7,266 nucleotides of DNA from Treponema sp. UBA4326 (GTDB lineage: Bacteria; Spirochaetota; Spirochaetia; Treponematales; Treponemataceae): positions 1 to 7,266 of the forward strand of contig DGTW01000361.1 in assembly GCA_002393835.1 (NCBI GenBank). The letters run 5' to 3'. The stretch's first letter is position 1; each line of letters opens with the position of its first letter. Position numbers and translations under genes: made by a program. Of this stretch, positions 1 through 5,926 are shown piece by piece. A model generated the notes under the pieces. It was not told the DNA's origin and did not search any database. It was given only the letters and a program-made list of their open reading frames with translations.

Positions 1-1542
1 AATCAAGCTTGTCTTGTCGTGATTTGCGAATTTACAGTAAGAGACTGTGACAAAATCACTTGCCTGCTTGATGTCGCAGAGTCCGTCAAAAACCTGATAT
101 TTAAGTTCTACACCATCGCTCAATTTTATATGATCAAAATCATCGTCTGTTGTTGCAATCGTGTCCTGAATTGTACAGTGGTCAATCCAGATGTATTTAG
201 AGGCATTTGAAATCTCGATTCCGTCCCAGTTTGCGTTGAATCCGTCGCCTTTCTCAATCTGCGGGAATGGGTCAAAAGAATCCTGAATAAAGAGATTCCT
301 GATTACAACATTGCTTGCTCCAGAAATCTTAATACAGCCACCCTTTATGCCGCTATTATCTGTAAGACCGATGATTGTAGTGTTCGACTGGATATTAAGC
401 TTTATGATTGAGCCGTAATTGCCGCTGAGTTTGCTTCTTGCAGTTTTGTAAACTCCGCTTTCATCGGCAGTGCTTTTAACTCCTGATGCATACCAGGTCT
501 TCCATGTGGCAAGAGAAGTAACTTTAGAAGACACATCTCCATAAGAAGATGAATTCGTAAGAGAAGAGGCCTGACTTTTAATCCATGAGTCCAAAGCCGT
601 CGATGAAGTATTGGCTTTTGCAGGCAACAATCCATCAGTCATATCAATCATTCCATCAATGTAGATGATTTTTTTATCTGTTCCAGAAAGTGCAGAAAGT
701 AAAGCCGAACGTGTGGAAACTGTATAGATTTTTGAAGAACTTGCTCCATATCCACCACTAGCACCTTTTGATGCATCTGGCGGAGTATTTGCGGTTGATT
801 TATCAAAATATGTTGTGCCGGTATAACTTGCCCAACCTGTTGGCGTATCACTTGCACTTATTCCCAAAAACTTTCCAGTTACAATAACATTACAAACTGC
901 CGAAGCCGTACCGTAGTTTGCAGCTGCTGTGATTGTTGTACTACCGGCTTTTATTGCGGTGACAAGACCTTCAGAAGAAACTGTTGCAACGTTTGGATTG
1001 GAAGAAGTCCAGTTGATAGTTTCATAACCACTTGTAACTTCATTAGCATTCGTAATTGTCGCTGTGAGGGTCACTGTTTTTGTACTTGAATCTCCACCAG
1101 CATCAAGTGAAAGAGATGATTGGCTGAGAGTGATACCTGCAGGATAAACGACCCCACCTACACCAGAACCAGCCTCAACAACCACACTGCAAGACGCACT
1201 CTTGCTCGAGTCAGCTGTAGATGTCGCCGTAATTATCGCATTTCCTGCAGCGACTGCCGTTACAGTACCGTCTGCAACAGTTGCCACATTTTTATCCGAA
1301 CTTGACCAAGTAACTGTCGTTGCAAGTCCGCTTGAAGCGTTGACAGTTGCATTCAGTTTAAGCGTATTTCCTACAAGGATATTTGCACTTTCTCTGTCCA
1401 AAATAACCGAAGTAACTCTTCCTGTTGTGCCAGATGCCCCACCACTGTCGTTTCCTGCATCTGAAGAACAGGCTGCAAGGATAAACATAGGGATAATAAA
1501 ACCAAGCCCAACCTGTAAAATTCTTTTGACTAATGCTTTCAT
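1..1542 (-). CDS. Lipoprotein with two BIG2 Ig-like domains and a C-terminal family-1 pectate lyase domain (partial, 3' end outside window)
   Basis: The frame is open from the ATG at 1542 to the left edge, giving 514 codons with no stop. Residues 1-25 form a lipoprotein signal peptide with lipobox LAAC and lipidated Cys25, followed by a Gly/Ser-rich linker. Two Ig-like BIG2 domains follow at about 43-122 and 136-221. Each has the typical W-S/T-S-S-(D/N)-x-N-V-A-T-V core, and a cysteine in the last strand (C118, C217). From about 230 the sequence is a right-handed beta-helix of the PL1 type: NWDGIEI at 438-444, WIDHC at 452-456, DGLCDIK at 486-492 and NHDKTSLI at 507-514. These match the calcium-site aspartates (D440, D486, D490) and the conserved lysine (K510) of pectate lyases. 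The catalytic arginine segment would lie beyond the edge. The start is supported by GGAGG five bases before the ATG. The likely role is beta-elimination of polygalacturonate by a lipid-anchored, surface or periplasmic enzyme. Domain calls are firm; cell location is inferred. Confidence 0.9.
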   Translation of the reverse strand, partial: MKALVKRILQVGLGFIIPMFILAACSSDAGNDSGGASGTTGRVTSVILDRESANILVGNTLKLNATVNASSGLATTVTWSSSDKNVATVADGTVTAVAAGNAIITATSTADSSKSASCSVVVEAGSGVGGVVYPAGITLSQSSLSLDAGGDSSTKTVTLTATITNANEVTSGYETINWTSSNPNVATVSSEGLVTAIKAGSTTITAAANYGTASAVCNVIVTGKFLGISASDTPTGWASYTGTTYFDKSTANTPPDASKGASGGYGASSSKIYTVSTRSALLSALSGTDKKIIYIDGMIDMTDGLLPAKANTSSTALDSWIKSQASSLTNSSSYGDVSSKVTSLATWKTWYASGVKSTADESGVYKTARSKLSGNYGSIIKLNIQSNTTIIGLTDNSGIKGGCIKISGASNVVIRNLFIQDSFDPFPQIEKGDGFNANWDGIEISNASKYIWIDHCTIQDTIATTDDDFDHIKLSDGVELKYQVFDGLCDIKQASDFVTVSYCKFANHDKTSLI

Positions 1543-1620
1543 TTAAGCCTCCAGCATTCTATATTTTGTATAATTCGACTAATCTGAGTTTTCGTAAAGG
1601 ATGAATGACACTCCAACCCC
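1543..1620 (-). promoter_or_regulatory. Intergenic spacer between the two pectate lyase genes, with strong RBS
   Basis: This 78-bp gap separates the stop of the secreted lyase from the start of the lipoprotein lyase. On the minus strand it ends in GGAGG, five bases from the ATG, a strong ribosome binding site. No hairpin followed by a T-run is visible, so read-through from the upstream lyase is plausible. An AT-rich stretch contains TATAGAATG (1563-1555), which is also found just before the ACT gene, but no acceptable -35 lies 16-18 bp upstream. An own promoter is possible and not supported. Confidence 0.5.
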
Positions 1621-2883
1621 TTACAGTTCTTTTCCGTCGAGAATGACTTTTGCTCCGGAACCGGCTTCGCTTACTACGCTGGCCTTTGCTTCGTCAGCTG
1701 ACTTGAGGACATAATTGTAAGGAATTTTCCAGGGCTTTTCGTTTACCTTGTGGCTCAGGAAATTTTCCGCATTGTTTCCGTTCAGCTCAGGCTTGTTTCC
1801 GCTCACATAGATTTTATAGAAAGAAGGTGTTCCTGGCTTTGAGTTGTCGCTGGCACGGAGAATGTAGCCCGCATGTTTTCCAAAATAGTTGCTCTCAACG
1901 ATGAACTGTGCTCCAACTCCCGGTCCAAGGCTTGCCCCGGAATTGTTTTTCGTTCCGATTTCGTCGAAAACATTGTTGTAAAGATGGAAGTATCCGCCTC
2001 GGGTTCTTGGCATTCGCTGAACGCAGCCATGGTAGTAGTTGTCATGGAAAGTGACTTCTCTTTCGTCCGGGGTGATGAATTTATCGCTTGAACCGCTGAG
2101 GGTAACTTTATCGTGATTGGTGAATTCGCAGAATGAAACCGTGACATTTTTTCCGCATTTGATGTCCAATGCTCCGTCATGGTTGAAATTTCTGTCCAAA
2201 TCCACGCATACGCCATCAGAGAAAGAGCAGTGGTCAATCCAGATGTTCTCAGGAATGTGAATGTAGCGGGCTTTCGTGCTTTTGTCTTCAGTTCCTTCGA
2301 TTACCAGCTGATCTGCGCTGGCTTTCTTGCTTGAATATTCAGGAACCTTGGTGTCGTATTCTGTTGAGCCGTGGGCATCCCAGAAAGAGATATTCTGAAT
2401 GATGACATTTTTTAAAACGCCGTCCCTTGCCTTGATTCTAAGACCGCCATAAGCGACTTTTGCGGCTCTGGCTCCGATGATTGTCTTGTTTGAGCCGATA
2501 TCGTACATAAAATCGCCGTGCTTTCGTTTGTGGGTGGCCGAATCAAATTCATCAAAATAAGAATGGTCTTTGTCGCTCACCTTTCCGTCACTCAAATCAA
2601 CGGTTCCGTAAACCAAGATGAGGGCTGCTTTGTCGTTAATGCTTGAAGATGACACTGAACCTGAAGCGATGGCATTGGTAAAAGCCTTTCTTTTTGCCTC
2701 AGGGCTAGAATAAGTTGAGTCATCGATTACGATTACATTCTGCGAAGCATAGCTAAGGCTTCCCATGTCAGCCCAGCCCGCTGTGACAGGCTTTTCACCA
2801 GATTTTACTGTAAGCTGAGCTGGAGCGGCAAAAAGAAAAACCGAAGCAAAAAAAGCCGCGCTTGTAAAAAGCAATTTCTTCAT
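1621..2883 (-). CDS. Secreted pectate lyase, polysaccharide lyase family 1
   Basis: The product is 420 aa and should cleave polygalacturonate (pectate) by calcium-dependent beta-elimination outside the cytoplasm. Residues 1-22 form a Sec signal peptide with a probable cut after APA (20-22). There is no lipobox cysteine, so the enzyme is periplasmic or released. The rest is a PL1 right-handed beta-helix. WIDHC at 215-219, DGALDIK at 236-242 and FTNHDKVTLSGSSD at 254-267 are diagnostic. QRMPRTRGGYFHLYNN at 289-304 carries the R-x-P-x-x-R signature, making R290 the likely catalytic base, with P292 and R295. D191, D236 and D240 are candidate calcium ligands and K259 is the conserved lysine. The length is normal for a single-domain PL1 enzyme. 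The start is fixed by AAGGAG seven bases upstream, which begins two bases inside the stop codon of the ACT gene. A paralogous lyase domain lies in the next gene. All expected active-site motifs are present, so activity is likely; preferred substrate (low or high methylation) cannot be read. Confidence 0.95.
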   Translation of the reverse strand: MKKLLFTSAAFFASVFLFAAPAQLTVKSGEKPVTAGWADMGSLSYASQNVIVIDDSTYSSPEAKRKAFTNAIASGSVSSSSINDKAALILVYGTVDLSDGKVSDKDHSYFDEFDSATHKRKHGDFMYDIGSNKTIIGARAAKVAYGGLRIKARDGVLKNVIIQNISFWDAHGSTEYDTKVPEYSSKKASADQLVIEGTEDKSTKARYIHIPENIWIDHCSFSDGVCVDLDRNFNHDGALDIKCGKNVTVSFCEFTNHDKVTLSGSSDKFITPDEREVTFHDNYYHGCVQRMPRTRGGYFHLYNNVFDEIGTKNNSGASLGPGVGAQFIVESNYFGKHAGYILRASDNSKPGTPSFYKIYVSGNKPELNGNNAENFLSHKVNEKPWKIPYNYVLKSADEAKASVVSEAGSGAKVILDGKEL

Positions 2884-2896
2884 TTTATGTCTCCTT
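2884..2896 (-). promoter_or_regulatory. RBS of the secreted pectate lyase, overlapping the upstream stop codon
   Basis: On the minus strand AAGGAG (2896-2891) precedes the lyase ATG by seven bases. The first two bases of this motif are the last two of the ACT gene's TAA (2897-2895). Ribosomes terminating on the ACT gene would release right on this site, consistent with coupled translation of the two genes. Confidence 0.75.
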
Positions 2897-3164
2897 AAAT
2901 TCTATTCATTGACGAGAAAACTTTTTCTGCCATGACATTGATTTCCACATGCATTTTCTCGCTGCTCTCGTTAAGGATTTTTCGAAGGGCATCGATGGAA
3001 ATGTCTGCTCCGTCAAGAGAAACCATCATCATCATTACAAAGTTACCAGAAAGAATCGTCTGCGTAATGTCCGCGATGTTAATTTTGTGTTTTGCAAGAA
3101 GCGCACTGACTTCAGCAATGATTCCGACCTTGTCGCTGCCAACGACTGTGATAATTGCGTTCAT
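2895..3164 (-). CDS. Small free-standing ACT-domain protein (UPF0237 type)
   Basis: The product is 89 aa and consists of one ACT domain and nothing else. The opening VVGSDKVGIIAEVSALLAKH (residues 7-26) is the typical first strand, glycine-rich turn and helix of the ACT fold. INIADITQT follows at 28-36, then a second strand with four methionines in a row (MMMMV), then a helix and a closing strand (MHVEINV). Family members are cytoplasmic, dimerise, and are thought to bind amino acids or other small ligands; the function of UPF0237 proteins is not established. In many bacteria they sit beside a UPF0210/DUF711 gene, but that partner is absent here. Instead the gene is 11 bp upstream of a pectate lyase and shares bases with its ribosome binding site. 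No Shine-Dalgarno sequence precedes the ATG, while a promoter-like -10 lies eight bases before it. The start is supported by family alignment, since members normally begin two to four residues before this first strand. Confidence 0.9.
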   Translation of the reverse strand: MNAIITVVGSDKVGIIAEVSALLAKHKINIADITQTILSGNFVMMMMVSLDGADISIDALRKILNESSEKMHVEINVMAEKVFSSMNRI

Positions 3165-3172
3165 AATGAGTC

Positions 3173-3201
3173 ATTCTATAGGAATTCATTCACTTAGTCA
3201 A
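3173..3201 (-). promoter_or_regulatory. Predicted sigma-70-type promoter for the ACT-pectate lyase operon
   Basis: On the minus strand TTGACT (3201-3196) and TAGAAT (3178-3173) each match the consensus at five of six bases and are separated by exactly 17 bp. The predicted transcription start would be near 3166, only about two bases before the ATG at 3164. The -35 starts 14 bp past the stop codon of the DUF2974 gene. No terminator hairpin is seen between the two genes, so read-through from DUF2974 remains possible. Confidence 0.6.
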
Positions 3202-3215
3202 AAAGGCCCGCCGTA

Positions 3216-4358
3216 TCATTCGCTTATTTTGATTGAGGTTGAAAAGACTGTCTTTACGAAGTCACCGGCGAGTTTTATAGCGTCATCCCGGATTTCCTTG
3301 TCCAGGCTGGCAAAAGCCTTGATTATCCGGCCTGTGTTTTTCAGCTTTTCATGGCTCAGGTCGCTGTTTGTAATGGCATTCGTTGATTCCAAAAGTCCGA
3401 AAAGAGTTTCCACGAATTGCTGCCTCATTTCCGGTCTTATCTCCTCAAACCATTTGTTGAAGCTCTTGAAAAAAATTTCGCTGCCAGAATCAAATTCAGT
3501 TTTGACTTCGAAAGAAGAACCTTTTACAAACCAGGAGAAGGGATTGTGCTGCATGACCAGTTTTTCATCGCTGATAACAATGGAACATGGCTCATAATGA
3601 TGAAAGAGCATTCCGATTATCGAAAACTGGGGATAGACCGAGCAGATTTTGCTTTTGACTGAAAAAAACTCGTTTGAATCCAGGCAAGCCTGAGAAAAGC
3701 CGGGACCGTCAAAATTGTAAATGAGAGAAAGGTTCTTTTTTGACTTTTCGTTCAGATTCGCAGAGGCATAGATTGCAAGGTTTCCCCCTTTTGAATGTCC
3801 GCCCGTTATTATCTCAGCTTTTTTGAATTCAGCACAAGCCTTTTCCAGATAGGCAAGGGAATCGGCCTGGGCAGGAACTTCTTCCATGAAGGCAAGGTTG
3901 AAGTCCTCCTTCCAGCCAACAATGGTGTCATCAGTACCACGGAAGGCCACAAAGACCTGCTGCTTATCCAAGAAACTACCTTCATTCAGCACAAAAGTGA
4001 CTGCGGAAAACTGCTCTTCCTTAGCGGAATCATACTCGCATTTAAAGCCGCACACGCCGACATCCTTAAAACGAACAGATTCCCCGGCTTTTTTTAGAAG
4101 CTCGTTGCTTCTGGGGTCAATCAGCATTCCCAGGTCGCTTCGTTTTTCAAAATCCTTTGATGCGAAATAAAGATGAGCAAGTTCTGACAACTTAATAGAA
4201 GAATTTAACTCTGATGGTGCCAAATCCGTGAAATTCAGGTAGGAAAGCTGGCAGAAAATAAGGGCGTCAATGTCGTTGAAAGGTGAAAATTCAAATGAAA
4301 GGTCTCCCCGCCAGTCAATGTAGTCGCAAATGTCGGATTTAAATTTTTTCATGCTCAT
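3216..4358 (-). CDS. DUF2974 (Mbeg1-like) protein, alpha/beta-hydrolase fold
   Basis: The product is 380 aa with no signal peptide or membrane segment, so cytoplasmic. The N-terminus has the family hallmark: DYIDWRGDLSFE at 12-23, followed by FNDIDALIFCQLSYL at 27-41. The core resembles a lipase: FRGTDDTIVGWKED at 139-152 (oxyanion-hole strand), then GGHSKGGNLA at 186-195, a G-x-S-x-G nucleophile elbow with Ser189. FDGPGF at 216-221 offers D217 as acid, and QHNPFSW at 270-276 offers H271 as base. A lysine follows the nucleophilic serine (HSKGG), as is usual in DUF2974. Substrate and role are unknown; members are often annotated as putative lipases or hydrolases without proof. The C-terminal third (about 290-380) is helical and charged with no recognised motif. 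Met1 or Met3 could be the start; neither has a ribosome binding site. A promoter-like sequence six bases before Met1 favours Met1. It heads the leftward gene series. Confidence 0.88.
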   Translation of the reverse strand: MSMKKFKSDICDYIDWRGDLSFEFSPFNDIDALIFCQLSYLNFTDLAPSELNSSIKLSELAHLYFASKDFEKRSDLGMLIDPRSNELLKKAGESVRFKDVGVCGFKCEYDSAKEEQFSAVTFVLNEGSFLDKQQVFVAFRGTDDTIVGWKEDFNLAFMEEVPAQADSLAYLEKACAEFKKAEIITGGHSKGGNLAIYASANLNEKSKKNLSLIYNFDGPGFSQACLDSNEFFSVKSKICSVYPQFSIIGMLFHHYEPCSIVISDEKLVMQHNPFSWFVKGSSFEVKTEFDSGSEIFFKSFNKWFEEIRPEMRQQFVETLFGLLESTNAITNSDLSHEKLKNTGRIIKAFASLDKEIRDDAIKLAGDFVKTVFSTSIKISE

Positions 4359-4364
4359 ATTTAT

Positions 4365-4393
4365 ATTTTAAATCATAAATTTGATTCACTCAA
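4365..4393 (-). promoter_or_regulatory. Predicted promoter for the DUF2974 gene (leaderless arrangement)
   Basis: On the minus strand TTGAGT (4393-4388) and TAAAAT (4370-4365) are 17 bp apart and match the consensus at four and five of six bases. Six bases separate the -10 from the ATG, placing the predicted first transcribed base on the A of the start codon. An alternative -10, TATGAT (4377-4372), would give a leader of only about seven bases. No ribosome binding site is present in either case. Confidence 0.5.
4381..4393. promoter_or_regulatory. Small inverted repeat over the divergent -35 boxes (possible operator)
   Basis: TTGATTCACTCAA is an interrupted palindrome (TTGA, five bases, TCAA). 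It covers the -35 elements of both divergent promoters. A repressor bound here would block both. The arms are only 4 bp, so chance is a real possibility in AT-rich DNA. Confidence 0.25.
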
Positions 4394-4413
4394 CTTAATT
4401 TTTATGCTATATT
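4385..4413 (+). promoter_or_regulatory. Predicted promoter for the outer-membrane barrel gene (extended -10)
   Basis: TTCACT (4385-4390) and TATATT (4408-4413) are 17 bp apart. TGC directly before the -10 supplies an extended -10 (TGn) element. The predicted start near 4420 gives a leader of about 49 bases with a normal ribosome binding site. The -35 overlaps that of the divergent DUF2974 promoter. Confidence 0.55.
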
Positions 4414-4451
4414 CTGCATTGAGAGACATTTATTAGCACTTTTTACCCAGC

Positions 4452-4468
4452 TTTAGGAGTCAAAAAAA
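4452..4468 (+). promoter_or_regulatory. RBS and leader end of the barrel protein gene
   Basis: TTTAGGAG followed by TCAAAAAAA precedes the ATG at 4469. AGGAG is nine bases from the start codon, and the A-rich spacer should keep the site unpaired, as expected for a highly expressed outer-membrane protein. Confidence 0.7.
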
Positions 4469-5857
4469 ATGAAAAAATTGTTTTTCCTTGCTGTTGCTTC
4501 ACTCGCTTTTCTTTTTTCGGCCACTGCACAGGTTCTTCCCAAAGAACAAATGAAGAACACCGCATGGTCTGGCTTTGGCGCACCGATTAACGGCGATGTC
4601 ATGTTCTACGGTTTCACGGACACATTCCAGGCTCGCTTTGACCGGGGCAAGTTCACAGTAGAAGGAATGCTCAACTGGAGCTTCCTCGCAAACTACAACA
4701 ACGAAGGCAATGTAGACAATTTCGTATTCGGAACTTCAAACCTCAACCCTCTCTCCCTCAAATATGGAGTCCGCAGCTGGGGCAATGGCGTTTGGGCAGG
4801 AGCAAACAAGGTCTCTGGAGAGATTTCTGCGGCTGACAAGGCAAAAATCGAGGCAGACGGCCACTCAGACTGGCTCAACTACAACGACCAGGCAAATGTC
4901 TCTAACACGATTCAGGATTCATACTATGTAAACTTCATCTACCACATCACAAAGAATTTTGACTTTGGTGTCGGTACAAAACTCAACTGGCAGGTAGGCC
5001 CGGCTCCACGATACGGCAGCTGGCTTTGGGAGTCAGACGCTCATGTTCGTCAGGGCGGATTCTCAACAGCATACGATGACCGTGCAGGGGCCTTCTGGAA
5101 GACATCTTCGGAATCTGTGGGAACTTACAAATACACAGTTGACGCTCCTGGTAGCGCAGATGTTGTCGGTTTCGTTCCTTACGCAAACAAATACGCAAAA
5201 AGAGCACTTGGCGTTCGCTTCCTTGCTGACAATAATGTATTCGAGATTGGTGCGGCTCTTCCAAACGGCTTCAACACTGACGATCCGGCAGTGAACACGG
5301 CAGTCCGCTTCTCTCCAATCCAGTGGCTTTCCCTGGCCGCAGCTCTTGAAGGAGCTTTTGATGATGGCGCAAACTTCTACACAGGCGCTACATTGGGCAT
5401 GGATGCCTTCATCCTCGACCTATATTTTGCGGCTGACTCGCTTTTTACAAAGGCTGACGATGACCAGGCATACGGAACAGGTGCAACGATTCAGTTTGCG
5501 ATTCCGGGAACAGCCCTCACCCTCAAGCCTGAACTGGGAATCAACTTATTCCAGGATTCAAACTATGATTTCGCATGGTACACAGGCGGAACTCTTTCAT
5601 TCGGAATTACAAAAGAGCTTGGCTTTGACATCTGGGGCTCATTCGCTCAGGGGTCAAAAGACAAACGATGGGCAGATTACAAATCAACCGAGGACTGGAA
5701 CGGAGGACATATTTTCGACCTTCGCCCAGAGCTGACTTTCATCTATTCAAAAAACACCAGCTTCGCAGTCTATGTTGACTTCGAGCAGAGAACGGCATTT
5801 GACGGTATTTCACGCAAGTGCTGGTCATCTGGCGTTTATTGGACTTACACATTCTAA
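4469..5857 (+). CDS. Putative outer-membrane beta-barrel (porin-like) protein
   Basis: The product is 462 aa. Residues 1-20 form a Sec signal peptide (MKKLFFLAVASLAF core) with a cut after ATA (18-20), leaving about 442 residues. The mature protein has many short amphipathic strands with alternating aromatic or aliphatic residues, separated by Gly/Asn/Asp-rich turns. Examples are FTVEGMLNWSFLANY near 62-76, SYYVNFIYHITKNFDFGVGTKL near 151-172, and FAVYVDFEQRTAF near 432-444. It ends in YWTYTF, with the terminal aromatic residue typical of barrels folded by the BAM machinery. There is no coiled coil, OmpA-like peptidoglycan domain, lipobox or TonB plug. The length suits a porin of roughly 16-18 strands, a rough estimate by eye. 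It does not look like the Treponema Tpr/Msp family, and I do not recognise a closer family. Being divergent from the pectinase series suggests a possible uptake channel for pectin oligomers, but a general porin is equally likely. Confidence 0.75.
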   Translation: MKKLFFLAVASLAFLFSATAQVLPKEQMKNTAWSGFGAPINGDVMFYGFTDTFQARFDRGKFTVEGMLNWSFLANYNNEGNVDNFVFGTSNLNPLSLKYGVRSWGNGVWAGANKVSGEISAADKAKIEADGHSDWLNYNDQANVSNTIQDSYYVNFIYHITKNFDFGVGTKLNWQVGPAPRYGSWLWESDAHVRQGGFSTAYDDRAGAFWKTSSESVGTYKYTVDAPGSADVVGFVPYANKYAKRALGVRFLADNNVFEIGAALPNGFNTDDPAVNTAVRFSPIQWLSLAAALEGAFDDGANFYTGATLGMDAFILDLYFAADSLFTKADDDQAYGTGATIQFAIPGTALTLKPELGINLFQDSNYDFAWYTGGTLSFGITKELGFDIWGSFAQGSKDKRWADYKSTEDWNGGHIFDLRPELTFIYSKNTSFAVYVDFEQRTAFDGISRKCWSSGVYWTYTF

Positions 5858-5867
5858 CATCTGTTAT

Positions 5868-5914
5868 TGTCGGGAACTTTGCGGCTTTCATGCATGCCCC
5901 GACATTTTTATTTT
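5868..5914 (+). terminator. Rho-independent terminator or attenuator after the barrel gene
   Basis: TGTCGGG (5868-5874) pairs perfectly with CCCGACA (5898-5904). The complement is followed at once by TTTTTATTTT (5905-5914). The 7-bp stem is GC-rich at the loop side; the loop is long at 23 bases and contains the self-complementary GCATGC. The stem begins 11 bases after the barrel gene stop. The next gene's ribosome binding site starts right after the T-run, so the hairpin could also work as an attenuator controlling read-through. Confidence 0.7.
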
Positions 5915-5920
5915 AAGGGA
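5915..5920 (+). promoter_or_regulatory. RBS of the PurF-like gene
   Basis: AAGGGA lies six bases before the ATG at 5927 and supports that start. It directly follows the terminator T-run. No convincing -35/-10 pair was found between 5858 and 5926, so the gene seems to depend on read-through or on a promoter inside the barrel gene. Confidence 0.65.
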
Positions 5921-5926
5921 ACTATT

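Noticed and set aside
1202..1546. Rightward 114-aa open frame, and a 61-aa frame at 1120-1305
   Set aside because: Both lie antisense to the BIG2 coding region, which translates cleanly with a lipobox and domain motifs. The antisense products are low-complexity mirrors of Ser/Thr/Val/Ala-rich sequence.
1803..2237. Leftward 144-aa frame inside the secreted pectate lyase
   Set aside because: It is the same strand in another frame within a gene that has complete PL1 active-site motifs. There is no evidence of programmed frameshift.
3024..3036. Short CAT trinucleotide run as a possible phase-variable repeat
   Set aside because: Only four units, inside the ACT gene, encoding part of MMMMV. Unit changes would keep the frame, so it cannot switch expression.
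3201..3215. GC-rich GGCGGGCC followed by TTTTT (minus strand) as a terminator after the DUF2974 gene
   Set aside because: The only pairing is GGC with GCC across a two-base loop, which cannot form a stable hairpin. No longer stem was found nearby.
2932..3597. Rightward 221-aa open frame across the ACT gene and the end of the DUF2974 gene
   Set aside because: It spans two well-supported leftward genes and the promoter between them. It has no ribosome binding site or recognisable motif, and looks like an antisense shadow.
4381..4413. TTGATT (4381-4386) as -35 for the barrel gene
   Set aside because: It would be 21 bp from TATATT, too far. TTCACT at 17 bp with an extended -10 is a better fit.
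5346..5735. Rightward 129-aa frame inside the barrel gene
   Set aside because: It is an alternate-frame shadow of a gene with signal peptide, beta-strand pattern and aromatic C-terminus, all in the main frame.
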